This document shows, piece after piece, positions 1 through 12,681 of a stretch of DNA of 64,000 nt (position 1 is its first letter; each line of letters starts with the position of its first letter). Made by a program: the position numbers and the translations under genes. A model generated the notes under the pieces. It did no database searches, was not told where the DNA came from, and saw only the letters and a list, made by a program, of their open reading frames with translations. Origin of the DNA: Onchocerca volvulus (lineage: Eukaryota; Nematoda; Chromadorea; Rhabditida; Onchocercidae); contig HG738140.1 of NCBI GenBank assembly GCA_000499405.2, positions 2,747,024-2,811,023 on the forward strand, read 5' to 3'.

Positions 1-642
1 CGAGTAATCAAGATTGAGGTAAATCTTCTGATTTTCGCATATAAAACATGGCACACGTAATTATGACGTACGTGTATACGAAAATTATTGGATGAATATG
101 AATTGTGCGTGTGTTGCAAGTAAATATGATTTAATATGAAAATTGTGATTTTAGCAAATATTAGCCCAAATAAAGTGATTGAAAATTAAAAAAATATATC
201 AAGTAATTCGATGTTGACTTGTGATAATGAAGTACAACGATACGTGACAAGTGTAACAAATATCTAGTGAATTTTGCTTAAATAAATGTCAATTTGATGA
301 TAATTGAACATCAATTTTTATCGATAATTTCTGATAATCTGCATGGATAATCAATAAATTCCACGTCAAATGACAAAAGAGAAATGAATGAAAGTATGTT
401 GGAATTCTTGTCATTCTTCGTTGAAGAAAAGATTTTCGGAAAATAAAACGGATGCCATCGAGAAATTCTTATCATTTATGCACTGTTATCTCAAGAATGT
501 AAACCTGAGATATCATTTTCTCCTTCAATACAGGTAAATTTTTAAATATTAATTATTTAAATAGAAATTAGATTTAATTACAATTGATATTTATCATTCT
601 TCTTAATCAATCAATGGGGATGATGACTGATGACTGATCAAT

Positions 643-1215
643 AACGAATGGCAAATGCATGCAACTGCATGCATATTATATGCATGTCGTATGCATCATG
701 CAAACTTTTATAAATTTAGAAGAGAATACAACAGAAAGAATTGGAATGTTTATGAACTTTTGGTCAATTCAAGATGATATCATCCAAAGCCTTTTGAATT
801 TTATTTCCTATTTTATTGATCTCTTTTTTTCTTTATTTATTTTTCATTTTTTTTTTTTTTTGAAATCGATCGCAAATGACCTTAAAGATATTTAGAAATA
901 TTTCGAAACAAAGACATTTCATTGTCTTCGTGAGTATGAAAAAGATACAGTACAGTCTGTGCATGCATGCATGCATGCAAGCAATCTTTGATCCTTTCTG
1001 CTTTTACTTTTCAAATAAATAAATTAATCAATCGTGTTACTTCCTCTTTTTCTCTTCCACTCATCGAAAAGTACATTTGGCGATGAAACTCTATGCATCG
1101 ATTGATTGGCATTTGCTACATTTGCAATCTGATCGATCCTATGAAGCATGCAGAATGCAGGCATCTTCGTGCAATTTACTGGAGATGTAATGTGCATGTT
1201 GTGTGTGCATGTTAA
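643..1215. repeat. TGCAT-rich segment with a (GCAT)n microsatellite
   Basis: TGCATG/ATGCAT words recur (around 653-692, 960-980, 1093, 1145-1165 and 1193-1212), including a perfect run of about five GCAT units at 960-979. The base composition is less AT-extreme than the DNA to its right. The same TGCATGCA word returns in two copies upstream of mtr-4 (27379-27553). Function is unknown. It could be a simple repeat or a cluster of sites for homeodomain/POU-type factors, some of which prefer ATGCAT/ATTTGCAT cores. Confidence 0.6.
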
Positions 1216-1542
1216 TTAATGGCAATAAAATGCCCTAAATTTCCTCCCAGATTTCCGAAATTCCAAAAATACTCTCATCGATCCGTTGAATCTTCTTCGT
1301 TCATCTAACTGGATATATGTTGATCTCTGTGCGTACAAATGCACGAATAACACGCCTAACTGCATTCTAATGCAGTTTGCACTTTTATAGGGAACAGCAG
1401 AAAATGAGCGAGCAAATGTAGCAAATGAGAAAGTTCGAAAGTAATTTGATGCAAAATATCTTCCTTTCAATCTCTCACGAATGAAATATACAGATACATT
1501 GTGAATGTGATTGGTTAGGAAAGCAGATTGCGGAGTGCATGT

Positions 1543-1572
1543 TGCACTGCAATGCACTGCACTGCACTGCAA
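1543..1572. repeat. CACTG pentamer tandem repeat
   Basis: About five imperfect repeats of the pentamer CACTG with intervening AATG bases. It lies in the same TGCA-rich segment. Confidence 0.7.
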
Positions 1573-1645
1573 TCCTACCCGCATAGCAAGACAAGAGGAG
1601 GGCATATGCACGCTGTGAAGTGCATAAAAACTCTTAGTTTTACAG

Positions 1646-1655
1646 ATGACGTCAT
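1646..1655. promoter_or_regulatory. Perfect CRE-like palindrome
   Basis: The ten bases ATGACGTCAT are a perfect palindrome containing the full CREB/ATF consensus TGACGTCA. It stands in otherwise non-coding DNA just before a CT-rich tract (1670-1715), so it could be part of a promoter. No gene was found beside it, and function is inferred only from the motif. Confidence 0.35.
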
Positions 1656-1669
1656 TCAAATATCTTAAA

Positions 1670-1715
1670 CTTCCTTCTCTCTTTCTCTCTCTTTCTTTCT
1701 CTTTGTCCTCTTTTT
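1670..1715. repeat. CT-rich (polypyrimidine) tract
   Basis: Nearly pure C/T stretch on the plus strand made of TCTCTC and TTTC units. A second tract of the same kind lies at 2067-2110. Confidence 0.8.
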
Positions 1716-2066
1716 ATAAGAAGAGCATGTCTTCTCTCTTCCAATATTTATTCTCAAATTTCTTTAAATTCTGGTGTAAAACATTTCAAAACGAATGCAT
1801 GTTTCTTTTTTTTTTTTTTTTCGCATTTCTTGATAGCAATTTTAAGATGATTTCGAAATACTGGAAGGAATGCACGAATTATACCCGAATGCACGTAGAA
1901 GATAGGATCGCACGCAATATCATCTCGACAAGAAGCGCGCAGCCGCACGTCTTTTACGAAAATGCACGACGATATCTACGTGTAAGAATGGTAGAAAAGT
2001 TACGTTTTTTGACATCCTTTCGGTACAGCGAGATGGGGACAGAGATGGTTCATCGTTTTATCTTGT

Positions 2067-2110
2067 TTGTCCCCCTCTCTCTCCCTCTTTCTCTCTCTCT
2101 CTCTTCCCTT
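2067..2110. repeat. CT-rich (TC)n tract
   Basis: Long C/T-only run with CTCTCT microsatellite character on the plus strand. Short open frames across it are low-complexity Ser/Leu/Pro translations of this repeat. Confidence 0.8.
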
Positions 2111-3728
2111 TTTACTCGATGATTCATTCATTTCCATTTTCCAAGTTCAGTGTCAATTTGTTGAGTCTACGTTGATCAGTTCGTTCCTCGCAATCTTCAG
2201 CTCTTCTTTCATCATATTTTATCATTTCTTATCGAAATTATCTGATCATTTCGAATTATATACCTGTTGACCTTTGACTTCTTGTACCAGTAGCAATTTG
2301 ATGAGATCATTTTTATTCCTAAAAGATTAGCTCTTTGCTCATCAACATGATGTTCCAATTCATTTTCGACAGTAAGAGTAAGAAACATTATAGCCAAGAG
2401 ATATTCGATCTTTCTAAGTTTATTTTGGCTTCATAAGATGCAAATTAAGAAATGCCTATTAATTAATTAGAATTTTATGAATATTTCACGAAATTTATAT
2501 TCTACGAGATGTTTCAAAATTTCAAAATTTGGCAAATTCATTTCAATCCTCCCTATCAAGTTTTTTTTTTTTTTTTTTTCTTTTAGCTATTTTACATTTT
2601 ATACGTGTGTATAATGCTCGAAATGTTTATCATGGCTTCTCGCATATTACCTATGATTGATTGTCTGCAGACGCCAGAATATTCTACGTTTTTTTTTTTT
2701 TTTGAAATTTGCTGCGTGAAAATTTTACGTGAAATCTCATAAAATCAAAACCGAAAAAATTATCGCAAGTAATCGCAATCGAATTCTCATCAGAAACATT
2801 CCATCGTTTTCAGTAAGATGAATAATAAATTCAATTGAAACTACTTGAGTTTGATGAAAAAAATACACATTCCACTTTTGCGATTTTTCCAAAGATGATA
2901 ACATATTTTTGATTAAAAAAAGAAAAAAAATAAGTTATGAATCATGGAATTAATGTTAAGCTACTCATCACAATTGATTACTTTATCATTTTAATGATTT
3001 ACTTATCATTTTACATGAAAATAAATCGACAAGATACGATAGAATGAGGTAATTTTAACGGGGCAAATTTTGCAAATAGCACGATATATTGATTTTTCCT
3101 ATTAGAAATGCAGTAATTAAAACGAAATTATTAAGTTTATGAGTCATTACTGTAAATTTGCTTTGTGAATTTGTGATGGCATAAATTATTTTGATGAATC
3201 TATTAAAATGTTCGAGAAATTATAAAAAAGACCACACGATGATGAAAATTTTTTCGGAAGAATTAGAGCAATGAATTATCAGTCGATATTGATCAGGAAT
3301 TCTGATCACTGCAATCATTGCTGATATTCTTTTATTCGATGGTGAAATAATTCAGAAAGATTTCAAAATCATGATAAGAAATTCATTTTAAATGTTTCTT
3401 TTCTCACTTTCTTTTTTTTTTCGATTTTCATTACTTGTAGCGACCAATTTTTTAATCTCTAAATTTTGAATTCTTTGCCACAAAATTAAAAAAAATATGG
3501 CGAGGATTACATACGACCTCTTAGCTCAGAATATCATCTTTCTTCGAAGTTAGTCTGATGTTCATTTATTCGGACTATGAGTGAATGTTTACTTGTCTTT
3601 TGAAATTTATTTTTATAAATACAATTGCTACTATTTTCATCTATATTCGAACCTAATTTGAGATTTACAAATAATTCGAAATCGACTATAATTCAATTAA
3701 AAATGTAAGAGTATTTCTAGCGATATAT

Positions 3729-3872
3729 TTGAGACATTTTAGGGAGTCGGTAATTCTGCAACATTTCAGACAATGTCGGTATCCCTGAGATGTTTCAGGT
3801 AAAATATTGGTGTTTTTGAGATATTTCAGGCAGTATCGGTATCTCTGAGACATTTCGGGCAGTATTGATATG
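3729..3872. repeat. Minisatellite, about five units of 28-31 bases
   Basis: The phrase TGAGACATTTCAGGCAGTAT recurs with variation at about 3730, 3758, 3786, 3817 and 3846, giving a period of 28 to 31 bases. The minus strand is open across it and translates to a repetitive Tyr/Arg/Cys-rich peptide, but there is no sign of a gene. Confidence 0.75.
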
Positions 3873-4266
3873 CGATTGTAAAAAGGTTTCAAAGTTTTCT
3901 TCAATTAATACCAAATGATCAGGATTAACAGATAAATTAAAACTTCCAAATCCGGATAGTTTTTTAATCCACAAATATTATTCGCTGGAACACTCATATT
4001 GGTTAGTACAATTTTAAAGTTAATTAATTAATAAAGCTGTTGAGTTAATTTTACTCCAAGGGAATCATATCATCCTTGCCTAATGTATAGTAACAATTCA
4101 AAAAATAAAAAAAAAAAAAGAAAAAAAAAAACGAAACATGGGCATTTCTGTTTCTTTATTTTGAAAAAAATATGTTTATATCCGCTGATTTTTCTTTTTT
4201 TTTTTTTGTCATCAATTTATTTAAGATCTTCATATAAATTTCATCGTCTCTGTCGTGTAAACCTTT

Positions 4267-4267
<1 letters not shown>

Positions 4268-4302
<35 letters not shown>
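4268..4302. repeat. Poly-A run of 35 bases
   Basis: Uninterrupted run of A, the longest homopolymer noticed in this window. Many shorter A or T runs occur in the same region. Runs of this length are prone to assembly length error. Confidence 0.9.
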
Positions 4303-4304
<2 letters not shown>

Positions 4305-5586
4305 AAAAACAAGAAAAAGAATATGTAGAAATTTTACAACTTGCACTTTGTCATATTTCTATGTATATGTTGAAGAATATACTTTTAATGAATTTGTCTT
4401 CCTAGAACCTAATTAATAATTTGCTTTTACAATTGTATTTTAGGAATTCCAATTTTAGATTCATAGAATTGCTTGGAATATCCCACATGTATTTTTTTTT
4501 TTTCTGACTTCTTATCGTAAGTTATTTGTTTTTGAAAATGAATCAAAGTAAGTTTTTTGATTATTATTTTCATATACCATTCTTGAAGAATTGCTCGTTA
4601 TACAAGGCGTTATTTGAACAATTCCAGATACTTTGAGGTTGAAAATAATTGAATCTACATTTATAAACAGGGAAATTGATATCAAAAAAAAAAGTGCAGG
4701 AAATCTAGGGAAATTTCGAGAAGAGTTTTTTCGTTGAGATTTTTAAATAAACTTTTAGGAATTTAACCTTTGATTTATATTGCTTTATTGTTGATAACGA
4801 TTTGAGCATATTTTATAATTTGAAATTTAGTTTCTCACAGTGTCGAATGACCTTCGAATTATCAAGTAGTGTATATTATTTTATTTTTTAGCAATATCTT
4901 ATCAAACATCTTAGTAAACATTTCCATCTTTTCACTGATACATTTGAGATCTTTAACTTTTTTTGTTAATGATTTTTAACTTTTTGATGTTATTTTTAAC
5001 TTTTATCTTTTCTTTTACTTTTTCTGCTAATATATTTCGCACTAATTTTGTTAATTTCAGAAATCAAAAATCGCTGAATACCTCTCATCTGCTATATTAT
5101 GATCTCCTTTTTCCATTCTACCGCCATTTACCTGGATTAACCTGTTTTGATTGATGATTAAGCGATTCAGCTAATGAACGTTACTTCAGCTTGATATATA
5201 GAAATGCCGAGGTATTGTTTATTGGCTGAATGCTAGATCATCAAAATTCATCATCAACCATTTCACATGCAAAAAAAAAAAAAAAGAAAAAGAGGTTAGT
5301 GCATTTCAAACTTTTATTTATAAATATTGTAACTAGACAACATATTATTTCATAATATAATTCTTTTTGTCAACATGACATTTCATTGTCTTTTAATTTA
5401 TTTTCACATTTGAACGATCATTATGGAAGTTCACCTGTAATTATTCCATCCAACCATTATTATTTATTTTAACTAATAATGATATCAAAGTGCAACAACG
5501 AAGGAATTCGATATTTGAAAAAAAAAAAAAAATTTCATGGATGAGAAATCAAAAATATTTAATTCAGTGAATTGTTCATCTTCAAA

Positions 5587-5674
5587 AAGTTCATATAAAT
5601 CAATTTATCATTAATGACAAAAGTTCATATAAATTGACTTTTCATTAATGATAAGTTAATTTATAATGAACTTT
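5587..5674. repeat. Direct plus inverted repeat, hairpin-forming
   Basis: A 32-base unit beginning AAAGTTCATATAAAT and ending CATTAATGA occurs at 5587-5618, again at 5620-5651, and inverted at 5642-5674, where it overlaps the second copy. The first copy and the inverted copy can pair into a stem of about 32 bases with a few mismatches. A run of 27 T follows immediately (5672-5698). Confidence 0.7.
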
Positions 5675-8600
5675 TTTTTTTTTTTTTTTTTTTTTTTTAG
5701 CTTCAATCAATTATGTCAAGTATTTTATCCATAATTCTAAGTGCAATAAAAATTTTTCATCCATTATAGCATTATTAGAATGCAATGTTTCAAATCTCGA
5801 AATACATTACTACTATTTGAATGATAGCTGCTGTCACTGATAATATGTGGAAAAATGTGAATCAGCTGCCTATATGTTTCCAAATCGTAAATTTTCGCTA
5901 CAGTTTATTAAATTCAAGAATTTTATTCTTTTTTTTTGTTATTATTATTGGAATGAAGAGATTATTGATCATTTCTAATATTAGTGAAATTGTAAACAAT
6001 ATATAATGTCGTAAATTCACAAATTCAATCCTCTTTCTATATAATTTATCATTTGTTAAGTAAATTGAATTGCTTGATATTTGTCATTTATTAATGCGAC
6101 AATATTCGCAGAAATCTCGATTATATTTTCGTAAAATCCACGATATATTTTAATAATGTTTATATTTATGTGCAGTATCAATGATATTTAATGTTTCCTT
6201 TTCTAAAACGATGTAACTTCGTTTGATAGATTCCGGAAAAAAAAAAAGAATATTCGCAGCATTCTTATAAACAAAACAATAAATTTTTGCTTTTTCTTTT
6301 TTTTAAATCAAAATGGATGAACAAAATTCACACTATAGAAAACAAAGTGAAAAAAATGAAGTGGAGGAAGGGTTTTTCGAAAAGAAATGGAGGCGAATAA
6401 TGATTTTTAATTATAAATTCAACTTCCGTGTTTGAAAGTACAATGCTAGTTAAAGTAACTTAGTACTTATAAATGGAAATAATAAATTTTTACTTGATAA
6501 TTTAACTTTTTGAGTTTTTGATTTGGATTTAAATAAAATGAAGATTTACTTCTTTTTTTTTGCCTCAAATAAACAAAAATTTGGCAATCATATATGCTAA
6601 ATGCAGCCAAAAAAAAAGCAAACTTGATTTTATTGGAAAAATGTTTGAGCTTCCGCGTTCATTAGTACTTGCGAATTTGTACTTAAATTTCATCCTCTAT
6701 ATCTATCTACATATATCTTTGCTACATTACTTTTTATTTTTCCAAAAAATTTTGTTAAAAAATAAAAAAAAAAAGATCATTCTAAAATAAAATAAAATTA
6801 ATTTATTAGAATAAAAGAATTATAATGCATTGTTTTTTTTTTCAGTTATCAATTTTAGAATATTATCAACTTGACGACAATGATCAACATTTTATCAAAC
6901 TTTTAAATAAATAAATAAATAAATATAAAATTGCATTTCGACTTTCAAAAATTTGATTGAATAAATTATCTTTGCATTATTTCAATTTAAAGTTAATACG
7001 AAACTGTTATTTAACAAACTTTTTTCCACGAAAAAAATAGGAAATGTTAGTTTGAAAAAATAGAAATTTCAAAAATCGATTAGATTAATTAATTAGCTTT
7101 TCATTATGCTTGAAATAATATTAAAATTAATTGTCAAGAATTCGATCAAATATTATGCCTTTGTATTGAAGATTTTATTCTTCCAGTACTATTCGGTGCA
7201 AACTTTCCAAATTATAATAATTTTGCAAATTTTTAAAATTTCAAATCATTTAAATTTTTCAATTTTTCAATTTAAAAAATTTTCCAATTTTCAATAATCA
7301 CTTTTTAATTCATTATCATTGGCGGGTAGATAAAGCAAGTTTTAAAAATCGATTTCATGAATTTATTCGATGAAATTCAGTACATGCAAAATAACGGATA
7401 TATAAACTACGAATTCGAAGATATCCAAAAATTCAGCGTAATTTTGTGAAATTTATTGAAAAAGAAAGGATGATTTCAAAAATTTTAATGATTCATCTCC
7501 ATTATCAAAACTAGCTTGTTCTATAAAATAAACATTGAATCAACGAAAAAAAAAAGTTTGAAAACAATTTTTTGAGAAACTTTGTTAGCTATTAATTTTA
7601 TAATGAAATTAATTAAAAAAAATTCTCAAGATTTTTTAAATTCTTAAAAAATTTTCGAAGAATTTTCAAGATTTGCGTCACTCCAAACGTAAATTATTAA
7701 AAATATCAACAAAACAAGCAAAGATAAAAAAATTAAAATACTTTTTTTTTTTTACTTACTTATTACTTATTTTGCAAATTATTTACTTTATCAGTAGGAA
7801 TCACATTTTCTATTTTTTTTATTTTTGCATAGGAATGTTTCAGTTGATGTGATTTGTTGGAAAAGAAGAAATTTGAAATTTTGGAATTCTTGGAATATGA
7901 AATTATTAATTTATCATTTACAATCATTTATTAAAATTTTATGTGCAAAAATAAGATTAGCAAATAATAAGTAAATAATTAATTTTTGAAAATATGCATA
8001 TTTCATAAAAAGTTTTGCAATTCACTCGCATATATATATATTTGATTTCCAATTTCTGAAATTTTCTAAATCCTAAAATATGAAAATGAAAGAGAAATCC
8101 GAAAAAACTGGCTCAAAAAAAGTGGGAGGATAGAGTTGCATATGTTGGAACGTAAAATTAATGAACTAATTAATTAATCAAGTAATAAAAATTGTTGATC
8201 TTTCGAAAAATACTAAAAAAAAAATTTTTCTTGGAAAATAAGTTTCAGTTAAATTAATTGAAAATATGTCTCAATTAAATTACTTCTTCTATATTTTCTT
8301 TTCTTTTTTTTTTGAATATAAATTAGAGTTGATTAAATTAATTGAAGAATATGCCTCAATTTGATTACAATTTGGTCATTTTCCTTTAAAGTATCACTTT
8401 GCTAAAATCAATAAATTCCAATTTAATTGAGAAAATTAAAACTAGATGACCAAAAAAAAAAAAAGAAGAAATTTTCAAATAAAATTCTAAACTTACACCT
8501 TTTTCTTTTCCAATTTCCTAGCTCATAATCTCATAAAATTCATTCCTTTCATTTATTGATCTTATCATTTCGTGATTGATAATGATATGACATCATAAAT

Positions 8601-8981
8601 TCAACTAAATAATGAACAAACAATTTAGTTTAAAAATAAATTTCACATCGAAGTTTTGTCTCTGACATGATAATTTATTGATAATATTTGTGTCTCTATT
8701 TAAATGTACTTTTAAGAGAAAATGTAATTGAAAATTTCTAAACTATGAATCAGACTGGTCGAGAATGATAAATTAGACAAGGGTCGAGAATGTTAACAAT
8801 TTGTTAATGATCAAATATATAATGATGAAATCAGAGAATTAATTGAGATGATTCTCTTTTATTGATTAATTTATGTCCATTAATTTGTGAATCAAAATTT
8901 TATTTTAATTATTGATTGGTTGAAAATGAAAGATATCTGACAATTGATGGATGACATATCAATATGTTATCTTATTCAAAA

Positions 8982-9043
8982 TGCTATCAACTTATCACAG
9001 TTAAATGATAATGTTATCAACTTATCACATTTAAATGATAAGA
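8982..9043. repeat. Two 30-base tandem units
   Basis: The unit TATCAACTTATCACAGTTAA(ATGATAATGT) is repeated twice with two or three differences, at 8984 and 9014. Confidence 0.75.
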
Positions 9044-9360
9044 TATTCTTGTAACTTTTTTGCTCAAAAAAAGAAAAATACAAACTTTCTCGTTCATAAA
9101 TTCGATTAATTACGTTGACATAAAATTGCTGCAACAGTTCCTCAATCATTGACATCAGTTGACATCACAATCTTCAATCAATTGACAATAGCTAAATCAA
9201 GTTGACATTTCATTTTTCTTGACTACAACAAATGTAACCAACAAAGTTTGCCATTGATACTGGCAGTTGTTTTTCAAATATTTTAATTCAAAATGAAGTA
9301 CAAAGAAGTAAAGATATGGTAAATCTAGTGTGCAATTCTAGAATTCAATTCCCGAATCTT

Positions 9361-9426
9361 GAAATTCATTATTCCAGGAAATTCATTATTATGAAATTCA
9401 TTATTTCTTGAAATTCATTATTCCAG
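9361..9426. repeat. Four short tandem units GAAATTCATTATT
   Basis: The 13-base core GAAATTCATTATT recurs at 9361, 9378, 9393 and 9410 with variable 2-4 base linkers. Confidence 0.75.
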
Positions 9427-9612
9427 TTTTTTGCTGTTTTTCACGTCTTAAGGCAGGACTCAACTGGGGAATCTGAAAGTTGCTTGTAGTTTTTCACATC
9501 TACTGAGCAAAATGGATTCAAAAAATATCACATATTGCAAAATAATCAAGCTTTTTAATAATAAACTAATGTTTTTGAGTATTGCATCAACTTATATGGA
9601 CAATTATAAAAT

Positions 9613-9833
9613 GCGGTTTCCGAAAAGTGATATGGGAAGATTACAGAAGGTGGCTTCTGAAGGGTGATATGAGAAGATTACAGAAGGCGGTTTCTGAAGA
9701 GTCATGTGGAAAGATTACAAAAGGCGGTTTCTGAAGGTGATATAGAAAGATTACAGAAGGCGGTTTCTGAAGAGTGACTTGGGAAGATTACAGAAGGTGG
9801 TTTCTGAAGGACGATATGAAGATTGCAGAATAT
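9613..9833. repeat. 37-base minisatellite, six units
   Basis: The core GCGGTTTCTGAAGAGTGATA followed by TGGGAAGATTACAGAAG repeats at 9613, 9650, 9687, 9724, 9760 and 9797, so the period is 37 (once 36). It is richer in G than the surrounding DNA and has mostly G on one strand. Units differ by a few substitutions. It is non-coding in all frames examined. Confidence 0.85.
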
Positions 9834-10154
9834 GATTTCCATTATTTCATTTCAATTTTTAGTTATTAGCCGATTGCCACTAGACTGTTTATCAGGATAA
9901 CTTAGACTTTATAATATCGTTTTGCAAAATAATTATGAACTAGAAAATAGATATTTATAAATAAACTTGCTCTTAGCTTAGAAATTTCTGGAAAAATGTA
10001 ATTTGGATTCTTTTCTTCAATCTTTGTTGATAAATGATATTTCATTTTTTATATTTCTCGAAATTTTAACCACATTTTCAATCAAGCATAGTGGCGGTTT
10101 TGCCATTAAGCGACGAAAATTAGGTAATATTTAGTCAGTTTTTCTCGAAAAATA

Positions 10155-10235
10155 TAGATAATTTTGAACTGATTAATTAAAAATTCCAATTTCTTGTTTA
10201 GATAATTTTGAATTGATTAATTAAAAATTTTAATT
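10155..10235. repeat. Two 44-base tandem units
   Basis: TAGATAATTTTGAACTGATT and the following AATTAAAAATT recur at 10155 and 10199 with few differences. Confidence 0.7.
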
Positions 10236-10604
10236 TTTTGATGTCGTCTTTTTGCATGTTAGATGGTACTGTTCATATTCAGAAATTATTTTAACACTTT
10301 TAGATTAATATTGATTGGTTTTTTAGCATCAAATAATGATCGATAAATATATTCAGTGAACATTCTTGGAATTGCTTCAAAAATACATATGGAAACTTGC
10401 TAAAATAGTATATATTTTCTGTAGAATTTGATATATTTTGATGTAAAATGCAAAAGAATATTTAAAATTAGAATTCGAAAGAATAGGAATTAAAAGATAT
10501 CCGATAGTTATGGAGTACGATAGATAAACTATTATTTTAATGTCATTTTATTGATCGAAACGTTAAAATCATAGTCATTTTATTGATCGAAAATATTAAA
10601 ATTT

Positions 10605-10660
10605 GGAAGTTGAAATTGGAGTAATTAGCATTTAAACTAATTATTACAATTTCAACTTCC
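10605..10660. repeat. Near-perfect stem-loop, 24-base stem and 8-base loop
   Basis: The left arm (10605-10628, beginning GGAAGTTGAAATT) pairs with the right arm (10637-10660, ending AATTTCAACTTCC) with 22 of 24 positions complementary and a loop of eight bases. This is an isolated hairpin in non-coding DNA. It could be a small transposon relic or, less likely, a small-RNA precursor. Confidence 0.65.
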
Positions 10661-12523
10661 GTTTTAAAATTTCAATTGCAATTCTGACTTTACTTTTCAT
10701 TTATTTAATTCCTTCTTTATCTATCAATCTGTCATTCTGAATACTTTAAATAAACTGAAAATTTTTCACAAATATTATTGAAAAAAAAAAACTTAAATAG
10801 AAATTAGAAAGAAGCTTGAAAACCTGTTATGATTAGCTTAATATACAAAGAATAATCTCTTTGAGAAATTCAGCAAATCCATCATCAGTTTTAATTTGAT
10901 AATTTGCATAAGTTGAAAAATTATTTGTTATAGAGATCATGTGGAATTGAAATTTTGGATGTAGATTTTAGTCCAGTTGAATTTTTTGAATAAACTTTGG
11001 GTGTAAATTAAATAAATTTTTGAATTTTTCAATTATTTGAAAAAAAAAACGAAAAAAATGAGATGTCGACGAGTTATTATTAAAATATTAACTCAATTAA
11101 AAATAAATTATCATTAGCTTATTTTTAGGGATTTAAAGAATCAAAGAATCAAAAAGGGGAATAAAATTAGCAAATAGTAGTCGTAATCAATATCGTGGAT
11201 TTAAAAATTTCATTTATGGATTCAAAACATTTTAAAATTTCATTTAGCATAAAATTTAGCGTTTTGCATGCCATCCAAATTTTTTATTCAAATATTTTGC
11301 GTAATTTCTATATGAAAAGCTATAAATATTTCAATAGAAACAGAATAAATCTATGGTCAAGTTTTTGGCAAAAATTAAATGTAAATAATTAATTGACATA
11401 TTATTCTAATAATTAACTGATAATAAATTTCACGTTGCAATTCAATTTTTGAAATCATATCGAAATATAACTTTTGACTATTTTTGATTATAATATTAGG
11501 AATAAAGCATATGCATTAGAATGATATTAGTAGAAAAAATTACTGAGAAGAAAATTGTCAGCGAGAATTATCAGTAAGTATTATCAGTAAGAAAATCATT
11601 TTCTTTTTTCTATTTAAGCAGTTTGGTTTAAATTTTATAATAAATAACGATTTTCCTGAATTTTTTTTTTTTTTCGTATAAATCCATCTCATGTATCAAA
11701 TATTTTACGGTAATAAATTAGGAAAAATGCTTTTGGATCAGAAATGAAATAAACTGAATTGATAATTATAACTAAGAAAGTACTGTAAGCAATCAAAAAG
11801 TAAAATTGTAACTAATTAAAAGGTATACTGTAGGATTAATAATTTTTTTAAAAGACTTGTCATTATCTCCGAAATTGCATATTGTACTAGTAACTTCATT
11901 TTTTTTTCATCTTTTTTTCTTTTTTTTTGAATAATTTTTCTCTTCAAGAATGAAAATTTTTGGAGCGTAAAATTTTGTCAAATCTTTAAATCATCATATA
12001 CCTAGCTATTAATTTTCCTTTTTCTTTTTCTATTTTTTATTTAAATTTCAATTTTTACTTTCTTTTTTTTCCATTTTTTACATATCAAAAGTCATACCAC
12101 AAATAGAAGCCAATTTTTCTCTTTCCTCGCTTCAACTTTAGGATTTGAACAAGGTGAGGGAAGATGTTGACAGGTATAAAAAGATAAGAAGAACAAAAAA
12201 AAAAGTACGATGTCTTTTATTTGATAGAAAGCATTTGTTTTCCATCAAACATTCAAACAAAAAAAAAAATTTTTTTCGAAAAAAAAAAACAAATGTCTCT
12301 GTTTAGATGTATATTCTCATGTCCTTGACATTAATTTCCAAAAATCTCATCAATATCTTTACTATCTTTCATGGAATAAATCCAAAAATTGTCCTAAAAA
12401 AAAAGAAAAAAAAAACGTGAAGTTAATGAAGTGTAATTAGAAATTGACGAAAAATATCATCGATACGTGTTGTTTTTACGCACATTTATTTTTAAAATGT
12501 AAATTGAATAGGTTATAAATCAC

Positions 12524-12681
12524 TATTATCATTGATAAGCAGATTGATGAAGTGTCAAAGGTTACCGTGAATAAAATAGATATAAAATTGTTGTTATCAT
12601 TGATAAGTAGCTTGATGAAGTGTCAAAGGTTACCGTGAATAAAATAGATATAAAATTGTTGTTATCATTGATAAGTAGATT
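12524..12681. repeat. 68-base tandem duplication
   Basis: The 68-base unit containing GATGAAGTGTCAAAGGTTAC and CGTGAATAAAATAGATAT is present twice, almost identical (cores at 12546 and 12614). It is flanked by a third partial copy of TTATCATTGATAAG on each side. The near identity indicates a recent duplication. Confidence 0.85.

Noticed and set aside
1216..1659. 147-codon open frame on the minus strand in the TGCA-rich segment
   Set aside because: Composition follows the repeats (CACTG, TGCAT), there is no family likeness, and no splice or promoter context favours it.
4083..4328. Lys-rich open frame
   Set aside because: It is the translation of long poly-A runs.
9613..9833. Regularly spaced repeats that could recall a CRISPR array
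   Set aside because: The units are contiguous with no unique spacers, and the organism is clearly a eukaryote (spliced genes).
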